This document shows, in pieces, positions 1 to 10,629 of a stretch of 64,000 nt of DNA. The stretch spans positions 71,443,617-71,507,616 of the forward strand of contig NC_087063.1 of NCBI RefSeq assembly GCF_963678635.1, given 5' to 3'. Position numbers and translations under genes: made by a program. The notes beneath the pieces were generated by a model. It worked only from the letters and a program-made list of their open reading frames with translations. It searched no databases and was not told where the DNA came from. Within the stretch, counting starts at the first letter, position 1, and each line of letters opens with the position of its first letter. The stretch is from Symsagittifera roscoffensis (Eukaryota; Xenacoelomorpha; Acoela; Convolutidae).

Positions 1-3000
1 GGCGCGGCCCTTGAACAAAACACACCAGATGGTTGGGCCACCATAGCGTATTCATCAAGGTTTCTAAATTCATGCGAACAGAAATACTCGGTAAATGAAC
101 TCGAATTTTTGGCCGCAGTATGGGCCATTGAACACTTCAAGTACTATCTGTACGGTAGACGCTTTACCTTAATAACAGACCATCAAGCACTAGTTGGTGC
201 CTTAAAGAGTAATAGGGGCAATAAAACCTATCAGAGTAGGTTAACTAGATGGATTGATCGGCTCATTCCATTCGATTTCGATATACACCACCTGGCCGGT
301 AGTAAAATGGGTCTTATTGACTACATCTCGCGACACCCGGTCGGAAAACCGCAACCCCCGGCGTACTGGGACGAAAACTTCGTAGTCGCACTTATAGATG
401 ATTTCGTGAAATGCGTAGAATTCCAAGATAGCAGTAGTATGAACTCCGTTTGGAATAATGTCAAAACAAGTAATTATCTAGGCACCAAAAAGCTCGACCG
501 GAACGAAAACTTCGCACGTTCAAATTCGGTTCAAACACAAACTGCGTTCACTCTTCCTAGTCAATTGCTAAAAACAAGTCGCTCTCAATTTAACTCCAGT
601 TCAATTGATCATAATTTCAACAAGCAAAAAGAAATGAATCGACAACTGCAACAAGGCATGTCATTACCTCCTTTTCGTCGCATAACAAGAAAGTCTCACA
701 ATTCAGCCCAAACCCAACTCACTTTTTCGCCCATCAATTACGCATCTTTTAACGCCCTTCTATCTAAACCACCTCCGCCAGAACTAACATTCAGTGACGT
801 ATCACACCAGGTCATACCCTCGAAAGAAAGCTTTACCTTCAACAGAATTGAGAATGAAAAGACTGATGCAATTTGCCAGACGCTGGATGATTTCAAACAA
901 TCACAGGACACAGAGTGCCAAGCCGGAAACAGTCAATCAACACAACAAGACACAGAATGCCAAACAATCGCCACCATCGAAGAAGAAGACACCCCAATGT
1001 TCCGGAAGAACTTACGGAAAGTAATGGACGTCAACTTTCTAGCAGCCGCTACCAAACGAGATAGAAATCTATCACCGCTCTTAACCATGGTTAAACAGGA
1101 GAAATGGGACTCGATCAAAAGCTGCTACGGTCCTTACTTCTATAATGTGAGACATCGCCTATCAGTCAGGGAAAATATCTTGCTCTACGACGACCGTGTC
1201 GTCATACCAAAACAGCTCAGACCCACACTAATGGATGCATTACACCTCACACATCCAGGACAAGGTGGAATGCTAGAAGCTGCAAGACATGTGTGGTACC
1301 CGTACCTCCACCGAGACATTGTGGCAACTGCCCAGAACTGCAAAAACTGCCGGGAAAAGGGTAAGAACTTTAAAGTTATCTCGGGTAAACAACACTACAC
1401 AACACTGGACGCGGTGGTAGAACCGAATGAAGAAATCCAATTGGATTTTGCAGGACCCTTACCGGATGAAAACGATAGGGAAGTTTACATATTGGTGGGT
1501 GTCGATCGCTTCTCACGTTTTCCGTACGCAAAAGTTGTTACCAATAACAAAGCGGATACAATCATCCGCTTTATGCAAAACCACATAGTCAACCAGGGCG
1601 TACCCCGTGCAATCAGATGCGACCAAGCACAAGGTTTCAGGGCCAAAAAGTTCCGCATTTATTGTAAAGCGCATAATATAAAACTAATTTTCGCACCGGT
1701 GGACGACCATCGAGCTATAGGTATGGTCGAAAGGCTCATACGAACATTAAAATCGCGATTAGCAATTATGAAGATCGATAAATCAAATCGTCCGTATAAA
1801 TTAGCATCAGACGTGGCTGAATTAATAAAAACACTCCGTATTACACCTAACACTTCTACAAAAGTTACACCATTTGAATCTCACTATGGTAGAAAAGCTA
1901 ATACACCCCTAAGTAATCTCAGCACATCGTCAAAATTGTCAAACCTTTCGTGGGAAAATACGAAACTGTCATGTTTAGACGAAAAAGTACTAACAAAACC
2001 AGCGTTGTCGGCGGAAACAATGTGGAACAGAGAGGTCAACAGCGAGGACGAATTGGACCTAAAATACAAGCAGAAGCCCACATCAGATCACCAATACGTG
2101 CCAGAACCGACTTTCAACCCGGCTCCACCAGAAAAAAGCAACGCGGAACAAAACACAACCGAGGCTCATCATGGCACATGCACAACATCTGGAAAACGAC
2201 GAGCAAACCACCAACCGGATGTACTCACACACACGGATGCAGTAACACTCGACAGTAGCGATGAGGAATTCGACCGGAGACTACTCCAGAAATTCCCAAT
2301 AGGTGCGCATCTACCTTTATCAAACAAACCTTATGAAGCCAGATCACTCCAGGAATCTTTTCTAAAAGAAAAATCTAATAACTTGGAAAATTTAAGAACA
2401 CGTAACCCCATAAGACTCTTAACAAGACAAGAAAAGGAAAATTTACGAAGAGCCCCGTTAGTATTCCTGAAGGATCGTTTTAAGGGTCCAGCACATACCA
2501 TAGATCCTAAAACAGGACTACGTCTAGAACAGGTCGCTAGGAAAACGGGAACAATAGCGAGAAAAACTAAAAATGCGGGAACATTCGGGGCACAATTCAA
2601 AATTATTGAAAATGGCGCAATATTGAATTACTCCCCACATACTGCGTGGATAAGGGAAGACGGGAAGCAACCTAGCTTAATTAGACACGACGGTCTTGCA
2701 TTCATACCGGATCCAAGAGTCTATGGTAAATGTAGACCAGCGGCACTGAAGGACTTTGTCGCTTATAAACACCTACCAAGAGCTAAACCGCGTATTTTAG
2801 GACCAAAGTCACCTAGCATGGGGGCACAAAGAAGACCAGAAGGAAAATCAACGACAAGTCCCAGAAAGCCACCTCCAAAATCCACTCAAGAAGTCCTACA
2901 ACAAACGCTAAACAGACGAGCTCTAGGCCCACAAAAATTATTATCAACATTTACATCAAAAAATCAGAAGAATGCCCGCAACAGGAGCAAACCAGACACG

Positions 3001-3732
3001 CAACGCCTCCCGGCAAAATCGGTACCACAGAGAACAATCAGCCCAAAGAAAAAAGCTAAAGCCGACCCCGCAACGATCGAATTCGACTGTGACACCTCGA
3101 TTTCACTTTCATCGGATACAGAGCTCGACCATAAAACCCCATCTCCAAGTAAACAACCCGCAGCCAAAAGAATTGATCGAAAATCCACACCGGAAACAAA
3201 CTCGCCGGAACTTCGAAGATCGACAAGAGCAAGAACAAGCACGCTAGCCGGAAAATTCGGCAACGCCATTCCAATTGGGCACATATCTACCAATACAGAA
3301 ATGTCAGGCATGGTAGCAACCATCGAACATACAAATACGGAGGATATTACATCAAAGGAACCTAACACCTCCAATCTAATTGACATATGCGACAAACAAA
3401 CCACGATAAACAAAGAGACCACAGTATGCCTATCACCATCAGTGGCAACGTCAGAGGAAATAGTTTGTACAGAAGTTCATATGAGTACCGATACGCCTGA
3501 AAACGCCCGCGAAACAACCACAACCGTTACACCACCAAGAACCACAAGCTCACGTTACATACTAGACAACCAAAAGATCACAGAGGACTCTTTCGGTAAA
3601 GACTTTGAGGACGCTATGAATTTCCTGCAATCGATCAGCCCAATTAGAGGAAATTCCATGACCTTTCAGAGAGAAAAAGAAGGAGATACACAAAAGTCCA
3701 CAAACCAGGCGGAGGATCTTGAAAATCCTTAA
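1..3732 (+). CDS. pol: Pol polyprotein, C-terminal part: RNase H, integrase, long tail
   Basis: Partial; the frame is already open at base 1, so the ATG at 109 is internal. RNase H comes first (TDHQALVGAL near residue 24 counted from that ATG, with AVWAIEHFKYYLYGR before it). Integrase follows: an H..H..C..C zinc-binding region (HLTHPGQGG then CKNC, about residues 378-418), a first Asp in QLDFAGPLPD, a second in RCDQAQGF, and the Glu in MVERLIRTLK. These read as D, D and E of a catalytic integrase. The last 550 or so residues are hydrophilic, rich in K, R, S, T and P, with no domain I recognise; typical gypsy Pol proteins end soon after integrase. The protein would copy and insert the element. 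RNase H and integrase are certain; the role of the tail is unknown. Confidence 0.9.
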   Translation, partial: GAALEQNTPDGWATIAYSSRFLNSCEQKYSVNELEFLAAVWAIEHFKYYLYGRRFTLITDHQALVGALKSNRGNKTYQSRLTRWIDRLIPFDFDIHHLAGSKMGLIDYISRHPVGKPQPPAYWDENFVVALIDDFVKCVEFQDSSSMNSVWNNVKTSNYLGTKKLDRNENFARSNSVQTQTAFTLPSQLLKTSRSQFNSSSIDHNFNKQKEMNRQLQQGMSLPPFRRITRKSHNSAQTQLTFSPINYASFNALLSKPPPPELTFSDVSHQVIPSKESFTFNRIENEKTDAICQTLDDFKQSQDTECQAGNSQSTQQDTECQTIATIEEEDTPMFRKNLRKVMDVNFLAAATKRDRNLSPLLTMVKQEKWDSIKSCYGPYFYNVRHRLSVRENILLYDDRVVIPKQLRPTLMDALHLTHPGQGGMLEAARHVWYPYLHRDIVATAQNCKNCREKGKNFKVISGKQHYTTLDAVVEPNEEIQLDFAGPLPDENDREVYILVGVDRFSRFPYAKVVTNNKADTIIRFMQNHIVNQGVPRAIRCDQAQGFRAKKFRIYCKAHNIKLIFAPVDDHRAIGMVERLIRTLKSRLAIMKIDKSNRPYKLASDVAELIKTLRITPNTSTKVTPFESHYGRKANTPLSNLSTSSKLSNLSWENTKLSCLDEKVLTKPALSAETMWNREVNSEDELDLKYKQKPTSDHQYVPEPTFNPAPPEKSNAEQNTTEAHHGTCTTSGKRRANHQPDVLTHTDAVTLDSSDEEFDRRLLQKFPIGAHLPLSNKPYEARSLQESFLKEKSNNLENLRTRNPIRLLTRQEKENLRRAPLVFLKDRFKGPAHTIDPKTGLRLEQVARKTGTIARKTKNAGTFGAQFKIIENGAILNYSPHTAWIREDGKQPSLIRHDGLAFIPDPRVYGKCRPAALKDFVAYKHLPRAKPRILGPKSPSMGAQRRPEGKSTTSPRKPPPKSTQEVLQQTLNRRALGPQKLLSTFTSKNQKNARNRSKPDTQRLPAKSVPQRTISPKKKAKADPATIEFDCDTSISLSSDTELDHKTPSPSKQPAAKRIDRKSTPETNSPELRRSTRARTSTLAGKFGNAIPIGHISTNTEMSGMVATIEHTNTEDITSKEPNTSNLIDICDKQTTINKETTVCLSPSVATSEEIVCTEVHMSTDTPENARETTTTVTPPRTTSSRYILDNQKITEDSFGKDFEDAMNFLQSISPIRGNSMTFQREKEGDTQKSTNQAEDLENP

Positions 3733-3753
3733 ATTGAAAGCTCAATTTCTCGC

Positions 3754-3764
3754 AAGGAGGGAAA
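3754..3764 (+). other. Polypurine tract
   Basis: The run AAGGAGGGAAA directly precedes the TG of the LTR and follows the pol stop by about 20 bases. In LTR retrotransposons such a tract primes plus-strand DNA synthesis. Position and composition both fit. Confidence 0.8.
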
Positions 3765-4121
3765 TGTTATCCATACGGATATTGTAGTAAAACATCCCTT
3801 TATAAACAATGTACAATTAGGTGCTAAAACTACCAGTTGGTAATGTTTACATATTATAAACCTAACTGATTACATAATACATATAGAAGTCTGCGTATTA
3901 AATAAGTATCTATCTATACCTAACAACATATGTATTAGTTATTATGAAACGCTGTATCTCAAATGCTTCGAGGTCAGCGTCGACCAGACTTAACTTTTCT
4001 AAACTGAATTTAAGTTGCTCTCTATCTCTTCGTATTCCAATTCTTAGTTAGCGATTAAGCATAGACTTTGACCAACGAGATTATACAGTGTATACCTCAC
4101 CTAACGGCTGAGGGTATAACA
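3765..4121 (+). repeat. 3' LTR of the first gypsy element
   Basis: 357 bp beginning TGTTATCC and ending GGTATAACA, so the ends are the short inverted repeat TGTTAT/ATAACA expected of an LTR. It starts right after the polypurine tract. The base after the end begins TTATG, a candidate target-site duplication, but the other flank is outside the window. The right edge rests on the terminal inverted repeat alone. Confidence 0.75.
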
Positions 4122-4335
4122 TTATGTATGGTGACCAAATGTGTCGAATTGGGAGATTGTCTTGAATGCCAAACTTTTCATTACAATAGAACAATACGTT
4201 TTTTAGTGTTTGCAAGTTTGGTAAAATTTTCTGTAAAAACTTTTTATTGGACAGTTGTTTGTAGAAAAATTCCGTATTTCAACAAAAAAAAACAATAATA
4301 TTTCGTGTTAGTTTGCAATTTAAGAAAGACATTAC

Positions 4336-4534
4336 TGATTTGAGTCCACTTCTCCGAGTCTCCCCCCTTCGACTCTTGCTTTACTATCTGCGACAGTTGT
4401 CGGAGGGCGTCTATAAATTGGTCGTCCCCCTCCGACTTATCCGACAGCACGATCTCATTCAAGAGCTGCTTCAGGTTCTCGTCCACAAAATCCCATCTTT
4501 TGAATGCCAAAAAATTGAAAGATGAATCCGGCAT
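4336..4534 (-). CDS. First exon of a small acidic protein (unrecognised)
   Basis: The frame from the ATG at 4534 has a protein-like composition, acidic and helix-prone with aromatic residues near the start (FNFLAFKRWDF). Its G+C is higher than its surroundings, unlike chance frames here. It can run to a stop at 4244, but the last 30 residues become low-complexity and hydrophobic, and a GTAATG donor at 4335 would end the exon at 4336 in phase 1. I prefer the spliced reading. I recognise no domain. It sits about 200 bp beyond the gypsy LTR. Two diverged relatives of its central part lie near 7.2 and 12.2 kb on the same strand, suggesting a small gene family. Coding status is moderately likely; function is unknown. 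Confidence 0.4.
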
Positions 4535-5440
4535 TTTCGGATAATTGTTAGTTAATTTTTATATTGCTACTTTGATAGTAATGAAGGTACGCAATTTAGT
4601 TGAACATGTATTTATTTTGCGCAAACATCCAGTTTGAGCTCTTTTGTGGCTCATTCTGAGTTTCATATAATGTCGTCATTATATCTATTGTTTCATGAAA
4701 GTCTATAAATGGATATAATAATCATATTAATAAAAATTGTTTTCAGCATAGATCCAAACTCAAAGCCTTCTATCGTATTGGTGTTCTCAATCAAGTATCT
4801 TAAAAGAAACTAGAGTCCTAGAGATCGCCGTTAGAAAATATAAGTCCGTTTTCAAACGTACCTGAGCGCAAAAGAACTAGGTTTTTGTACCAGAGGATGG
4901 TATACTATCACAGAGAAAAATTTGTTTTACTATCCTAGAAAACCAAAAAAATGTACCAGAAAACCTGGGTTGAAGTTAGCCCCACTTTAGTCTCTCTGAT
5001 TTAATGGGACAGTTAAAAGAACCCATTTTTTAGGAATTACGGGCGGAAGTGGCTCCTTTTTTATGAGAGGAGATGAACCAGCCCAACTTTTTGCAAATTG
5101 ATTCAAACTTTTGGTCCTCGTTTTTTTCAGCATCAGTAAAAAATTTTATTCAAAAATGCCCCTAGTTTTTTGGGTTTTCTTGCCTGGAGATTCTTGACTG
5201 AACACGACTAGGAAACACTACACTTTTAGTTTTAGTTGCTCAAATTTTTTTTCATCGTAGTCTCTAGAAATTAATGTAAAAACTATACTGAGTTACATAA
5301 CAAACTGCAAGAAAAAACCGAAAATTTTTGAATAAAACTTGTAAGGAAAATTTGTTTTTTTTTGTGTGTGTGTTCAGAGCATTTACAAGCAAAATAGCCT
5401 ACGTAGAACAAAAAAGTACTATAAATATGTGAACAAAAAC
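4535..5440. other. Non-coding, no feature seen
   Basis: AT-rich sequence with no convincing coding frame. Short internal near-repeats around GTACCAGA occur at 4888-4970. Confidence 0.4.
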
Positions 5441-5864
5441 CAGGCCCCGGATTTACCTAAATAACTGTTTTTCATAGTTAAGTAACTATTTCTGAGAAAA
5501 CGGAGGAAACAAACTAATCAGAGAGATGCGCTTTATTGTTATTAATTCTGTTGAAATTCTCCAGAAAACCGACAGTTTTTCAACAATTAGTCGCCAGCAT
5601 TGACATTTTCACTAAGGCCTCCGATCACCCGGCGAGGGAGTTGATTAGATGCTGTAGATTAGAAAAAAAGTTGAAAATTTCGCGGTAAATGAAGAACTCG
5701 GTTTTTTTCAGAGTCGCTTTTTTATACCAAAAATTCGTTGAAAAAAATTATTTTCTTCATATAACGGGAGTTTAATTAACTTTTCTTCAACTAATTGGAT
5801 GGTTTTTAAGCAACTATTTAGTTAACAAAAACGATTTTTTTACTTATCTAAAATCCGGGGCCTG
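5441..5864. mobile_element. MITE with CAGGCCCCGGATTT termini (hAT-like)
   Basis: The left end CAGGCCCCGGATTT is matched by a perfect inverted copy at the right end, AAATCCGGGGCCTG, 424 bp apart. Inside there is no coding frame, so it would be non-autonomous. The CAGGC start resembles hAT-type ends. The flanking eight bases match only partly, so the superfamily is uncertain. Confidence 0.65.
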
Positions 5865-7147
5865 CACTAAACGGCCGAAAATTAATATTTCTAATTAGAA
5901 CTAAAAATGTATATGGTTGAATTTGATTGGCTAATTCAACAACGCTTACGGTTCTTCAATTAAAATTTCAAGCAGATACTATTGTTAGCCGAAATTACCA
6001 AAACTTCAGAATTTTTGATCTGTTGAAACCATTTCACAAATTCATATTCATGAATTTGTGATAAAATCATGTTAGTCTGATCTCTCAGCGGTGTACCGAA
6101 GGTTTTGAATACAGTGACCTTAGACAATGATATAATACAAATAGATTAGTCAGTGAAGGTTACATCACGTTACTGCTTTTGCAGTAGCAGTATCACAGTT
6201 ACAAATAATATCAAAAGTTTGCATTACGTATAGATCGGCTCATTTTTGTCGCAAAATGAACGGTTGAAAACTATTTTCCATGAGCGTGTTTTAGTACTCC
6301 TATAAAAATAACATAAATTTCAGACACAAGCGAAATCAAGACCAAGCCAGTTATAGCTTGAGCTAGACAGAAAAACAAAACAAACGAAAAATTAACGAAC
6401 TTAAAAAACTCCGTGTTTCATATACGCGTTGGTCATAGTTTCAAATTATCAGAGAAACTACTAGGCCTTCAGTGCAAATTTCTACTTATACTTAAACTCT
6501 CAATTTTTCTCCTCGGTTTTTTTTAAATTTGGACATGTTTTGTTTTTTCAACTAGTTTTTAAGCCAAGATTTTTCAATCTGTAATTTAAAAATTGATTTC
6601 ACGTATCAATTTTCTTAATTCACATCTCAATTGTGTGTATCAACAAAGGTTGAATGAATAAAAACTATTCTTAATTTCAATACAACAGTGAAATTTTAAT
6701 GCAGACTTTATTTGGATTTACGCTTCTGAAAAATAATTTCCAAATCCAAGAATTGCCAAATTCACTAAAAAGCATTGCTTTTTCATGATCTAAACGCAAT
6801 TTTTGGCCAATCTTTTTTTTACAAATCCACGAACAAATAAGTTTTGAGGGAGTTTACTTTTAGGGCCGGGTAGTTTTTTTCGTTGAATTCGGCATTATGA
6901 CCAACGCGCTCATGAAAAACGGACACAATTCTTTTTAAAATACTTTGTTTATTTTTTCTTTGCTTTTGTCAAGGAAACTGTAGCTGTGTTGGTCTTGATT
7001 TTGTTCGGTTTTGAGAATTCGGTTATTTTTACAGGAATAGTATGCAAAACAGCCGCTGAGCGCATAATGAAGATCAGTTTTGTGTTTCGCTAGGATGAAA
7101 TATTGGATTTTCCTTAGTTGAGTTCAGTCTTCAACTCATCAATTCAC
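5865..7147. other. Non-coding with diffuse inverted repeats
   Basis: No coding frame. A perfect 11-bp stem with a 4-base loop lies at 6035-6060. Sequence near 6230-6440 recurs in inverted and diverged form near 6890-7020 (GCGTTGGTCAT and CAAGACCAA motifs), suggesting an old foldback element. Confidence 0.35.
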
Positions 7148-7265
7148 CTCTTGCTTTATTGTATGTGTCAATTGTCGGAAAAGGTCCTTCAAATTGTTGT
7201 TTTATTCGGGTTGTTAGACGGGCGCAACTTTTCTCAGGTGGTACTTCAGGTTTTCCTCCAAATAT
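7148..7265 (-). pseudogene. Decayed relative of the small acidic exon
   Basis: Aligns by eye with the middle of the exon at 4336-4534: shared CTCTTGCTTTA, AGTTGTCGGA-like and CTTCAGGTT blocks in the same order. Substitutions and indels prevent a long frame. Same strand as the intact exon. Confidence 0.45.
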
Positions 7266-7273
7266 TATCTTGG

Positions 7274-7320
7274 AGTGCCCCATTTCGATTATAGTGTCGA
7301 AGTGCCCCATTTCGATTATA
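7274..7320. repeat. Short direct tandem repeat
   Basis: A 20-base unit, AGTGCCCCATTTCGATTATA, occurs twice with 27-base spacing. Confidence 0.8.
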
Positions 7321-7399
7321 AGAAAGTCTTTTTTATTATCTTTTTTGATAGTTATTACGGCACAAGATAGTTAATTTAAGCCTTTTGGTCTAGCCAACA

Positions 7400-8675
7400 G
7401 TGCATTTGTGAATTTTGTCAGTTTTGTCAAACTCCTTCTCAAAAAATACGAATTCATCTCCGCAAAAATTGTTTTTAAAAACGGTATCACTCCGATTCAC
7501 AGAAACGCTGAAGTTAACAACAAATGATTTTTGGAAAGCTGTTTGTTTCTCAAGCAAGGAAGAACTGCCACAAACTTCATCTTGACAAATTATGTACTAT
7601 GGTTTTCAATGAAAAATAACTTAATGACATCTAATCAGTCAAAAGTGTCAATTTTCTAATGATTAGATGTAATAATTTGCTGTCATTAAAAAATCAAAAT
7701 CCATGCCATATCATGGCTTCACTAGTGGCGGTTATCTGATTCTCGCAAACAGAGAAGTCAGAAACTAATCTTCTAAAAACATTTTTCATTTGCTCTAGAA
7801 CCTCTGTCGATCTGAATTCAAACACTGTTTTGAAAAAAAAAAAAGGATTTCTGACAAACTTTTTGACATGATTCGTTCTACGCGAATTGGTTTTACCGAT
7901 TTTAATTGCTACATGACCGCCTTTACATTTCACGTGTGATCGGTTCCCTAACTTATGTATAGCAACTTCTTGAATCGTTCTGCAGCGGAAACTATTGAAT
8001 AACTTTAACTTCAATATAGTTTTTTGTTCCGAAACTTGTGGAAAACGCTTAGGGGATTAGTTACGCTCGCAGTTGTTTTTTACGTCAGACAAATTACAAT
8101 TTTTCAGCTAGTTTTTTTTTCAAGAACCTTCTCAAACAGTCTATAAGAAATTGATGACCAGATTTCAACAAATTGAAAAATTTTTTTATTGTGACCAATT
8201 TTTGTTTAATAAAGTATACACAGTTTTAAAGATTGCTTTTTGTGCTTGTTTTAAATCATCTAAGAATCCCTCCATACTAAAATGAGATGGGCTGTTTGAT
8301 CTAAGTTTTTTGTCAGTAGTTGCAAAATGAAATCAATTGTGATGAAGAGCAAGCGGAACAATCTAGGCTTAACGCTGATGCGATTTGTCTGTTTGATCTT
8401 TGCGTAAGCCTCGAAGATTTGTCGGTCGACAAGTTTCTCTAGAGAGAAACCAGTTCTACTTTGGGTGAATAACTAAGTAGTAGGAACTCATTTTTATTGT
8501 GAAATTTCATTTGTATCAAAAACCCTTGCTTGTATTAGTTTGTAAGCTCAGAAAGCAACCAGCGTTGTTATATTATCTGGGCCGAACTATGAGTTTTTTT
8601 AACAATTGATTCGATTAAGAAAAGAAAGCGCGAAATGAAATTTGACCTTGTATCATCATTCAACGCTGTAATTTT
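7400..8675. other. Non-coding, no feature seen
   Basis: AT-rich, no supported gene. The longest frame (7694-8014, - strand) lacks any recognisable motif. Confidence 0.35.
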
Positions 8676-8811
8676 CATTAGGAGGCCAAACTGTGACTTT
8701 TATGAATTGTTAGCTGATTTCTTCAACAAGGACGCCCTCTTTGATCTTCCTTTGTTCTTTCGTTTTCTCTCATTCCCGGGTCGAGGTCCCAGACTCATGT
8801 CCAGACTTTAT

Positions 8812-9650
8812 GGGTCGCGCCACATCCGGATTTAGACCCAAATTGCATAGTCGCGCCGAGAGTATGAGTCTGGAAAGTCTGGACATGAGTCGCGCCGTGG
8901 GCCGCCTAAGTCTGGACATACCAAAATTTGGTCGCGAAAGTCTGGACATGGGTCGCGAAAGTCTGGACATACCAAAATTTGGTCGCAAAAGTCTGGATTT
9001 GGGTCGCGAAAGTCTGGACATACCAAAATTTGGTCGCAAAAGTCTGGACATACCAAAATTTGGTCGCGAAAGTCTGGACATGGGTCGCGAAAGTCTGGAC
9101 CTACCAAAAATTGGTCGCGAAAGTCTTTTGCGACCCATGTCCAGACTTTCGCGACCAAATTTAAGTATGTCCAGGTTTTCGCGACCCATGTCTAGACTTT
9201 CGCGACCAAATTTTGGTATGTCCAGACTTTCGTGGCCCACGACGCGACTCATGTACAGATTTTCCAGACTCAAACTCCTCGGCGCGACCATGCAATTTGG
9301 GTCTAAATCCGGATGCGGCGCGACCCTTGGCGCGACTCATGTCCAGATCGTATGTTCAGACTTTCCAGTCTCAAACTCTCGGCGCGACTATGCAATTTGG
9401 GTCTGAATCCGGATGCGGCGCGACCCATGGCGCGACTCATGTCCAGACTTTCCAGCTCGTATGTCTAGACTCAAACTCTCGGCGGGATTATGCAATTTGG
9501 ATCTAGATCCGGATGCGGCATGACCCCTTGCGCGACCATGGCGGATACGGCGCGACTTTCGCGACTAAAGCGAGGACGCGACTTTCCAGACCATGGTGGA
9601 GATGGAGCAACTTTCCAGGCCAGGCGGGGACGGCGCGACTTTCCAGACCA
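8812..9650. repeat. Inverted array of GGTCGCGAAAGTCTGG units
   Basis: Units alternate between a GGTCGCGAAAGTCTGGACAT block and an ACCAAAATTT spacer. The array turns round near 9130, after which the same units run in inverse orientation, so 8812-9130 and 9131-9325 can pair as a long hairpin. Beyond 9290 the outer arm segment (GCAATTTGGGTCT, ATCCGGATGCGG) repeats three times with about 95-base spacing. Long frames on both strands here (for example 8741-9406) result from stop-free repeats and are not genes. Confidence 0.85.
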
Positions 9651-9663
9651 AGGTTGAGACGGC

Positions 9664-9785
9664 ATGACTTCATACACACATGCATGCATATATATATACA
9701 CACACTTACATACATACATACATTACCTACATTACCAACATACATAAATTCAAACATGCATACACATATACATATATTTTAACTT
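9664..9785. repeat. CATA/CA microsatellite
   Basis: Runs of CATACA, TATATA and CACACA, imperfect. Confidence 0.85.
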
Positions 9786-9893
9786 TACGACAAAATTTTA
9801 ACTTGTTGAAAAGGTTTGTCTCTAGATTCCAGAGACCTACAGGCAACAAATTGTGCGCCTATCCAGTGCACAGTTTAGCCTCGTAATGTTTTT

Positions 9894-10302
9894 ACTTGGT
9901 CTCAATATCCTTGTTGCTCCAAGTTTTGAAGAAATTGAGGAATCGACTTGCTCGGGGTGTTTTTTGTTACAACCAATTTTACAAATTGTGTTACTTTTGT
10001 TTTTCGGGGGATAGATCTCTTAATCTGCATTGGCTCAACCGGGTCTGAAAATCACTATAGTGCCATGATTCATTCTAAATTTCTAGTTTATAAAAGGAGC
10101 AGTTTAGAATGACTCGTGGCACTATAGTCGTTTGCAGACACGGTAAGATCCCCCGAAGATAGAAGTAACTCTATGCAAAGATAGATCCCCCGAAGTACAG
10201 AAGTAACCCTGTTTTGTAAAATTGGTCGTAACAAAAACACGCCGAGCACATCGATTCCTCAATTTTTTCAAAATTGGAGCAACAAGGATCTTGAGACCAA
10301 AT
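9894..10302. mobile_element. Foldback (palindromic) element
   Basis: Two arms of about 200 bp are inverse copies: ACTTGGTCTCAATATCCTTG at the left corresponds to CAAGGATCTTGAGACCAA at the right. The match continues through the GAGGAATCGA, TTTTACAAA and CGGGGGAT blocks to a centre near 10095. The inner stem CACTATAGTGCCA/TGGCACTATAGT is almost perfect. No coding frame. It lies five bases from the preceding TIR element. Confidence 0.75.
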
Positions 10303-10629
10303 ATAATACGAATTATCCCGCACTAATTTGCTCCAAGTTTGAATGAGGCAGCTAATTGGTTTTATTAATTCCATGCAAGATGCAAAATGTAACACTTAAA
10401 TTTCAATAAGATGAGCCTAAAAAACATAGTTTTGCTGCAATTGTTTAAATGTAAACTATTCATAAGCAATTTAATGGCAGTCGGAACATTAGAAAAAACT
10501 CATGATAAACACAATTTGGAACATGCTGAATGGTATCAGTATTTCATATAAGGAGAGTTTCAGGCGCGATAGTTTCAAATTTCTGATCCTGTTGCAAATT
10601 TTTGAAGATATTAATGTTAAAAATTATCT

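Larger units (their letters stand above)
1..4121 (+). mobile_element. Ty3/gypsy LTR retrotransposon, 3' part
   Basis: The 3' part of a Ty3/gypsy-class element; gag, protease, reverse transcriptase and the 5' LTR lie before the window. What is present is the end of pol (RNase H and integrase), a long C-terminal extension, a polypurine tract and a complete 3' LTR. No env frame lies between pol and the LTR. The pol frame is open from base 1 to its stop without a break, so this copy may be young. It is unrelated in detail to the larger env-bearing element at the right of the window and lies on the other strand. Confidence 0.9.
8676..9888. mobile_element. TIR element carrying a foldback minisatellite
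   Basis: Terminal inverted repeats are ATTAGGAGGCCAAACTGTG at 8677-8695 and the inverse of ATTACGAGGCTAAACTGTG at 9869-9887. The same termini bound shorter elements at 18213-18680 and 21620-21821, which define the family. This copy is enlarged by an internal array of GGTCGCGAAAGTCTGG units arranged as a long inverted repeat, and by a CA/TA microsatellite near the right end. No transposase is present. No clear target duplication was found. Confidence 0.7.

Noticed and set aside
8741-9406. Open frames of 100-221 codons on both strands
   Set aside because: They are produced by stop-free repeat units in an inverted array; the translations are simple repeats such as SLDM and FRDP.
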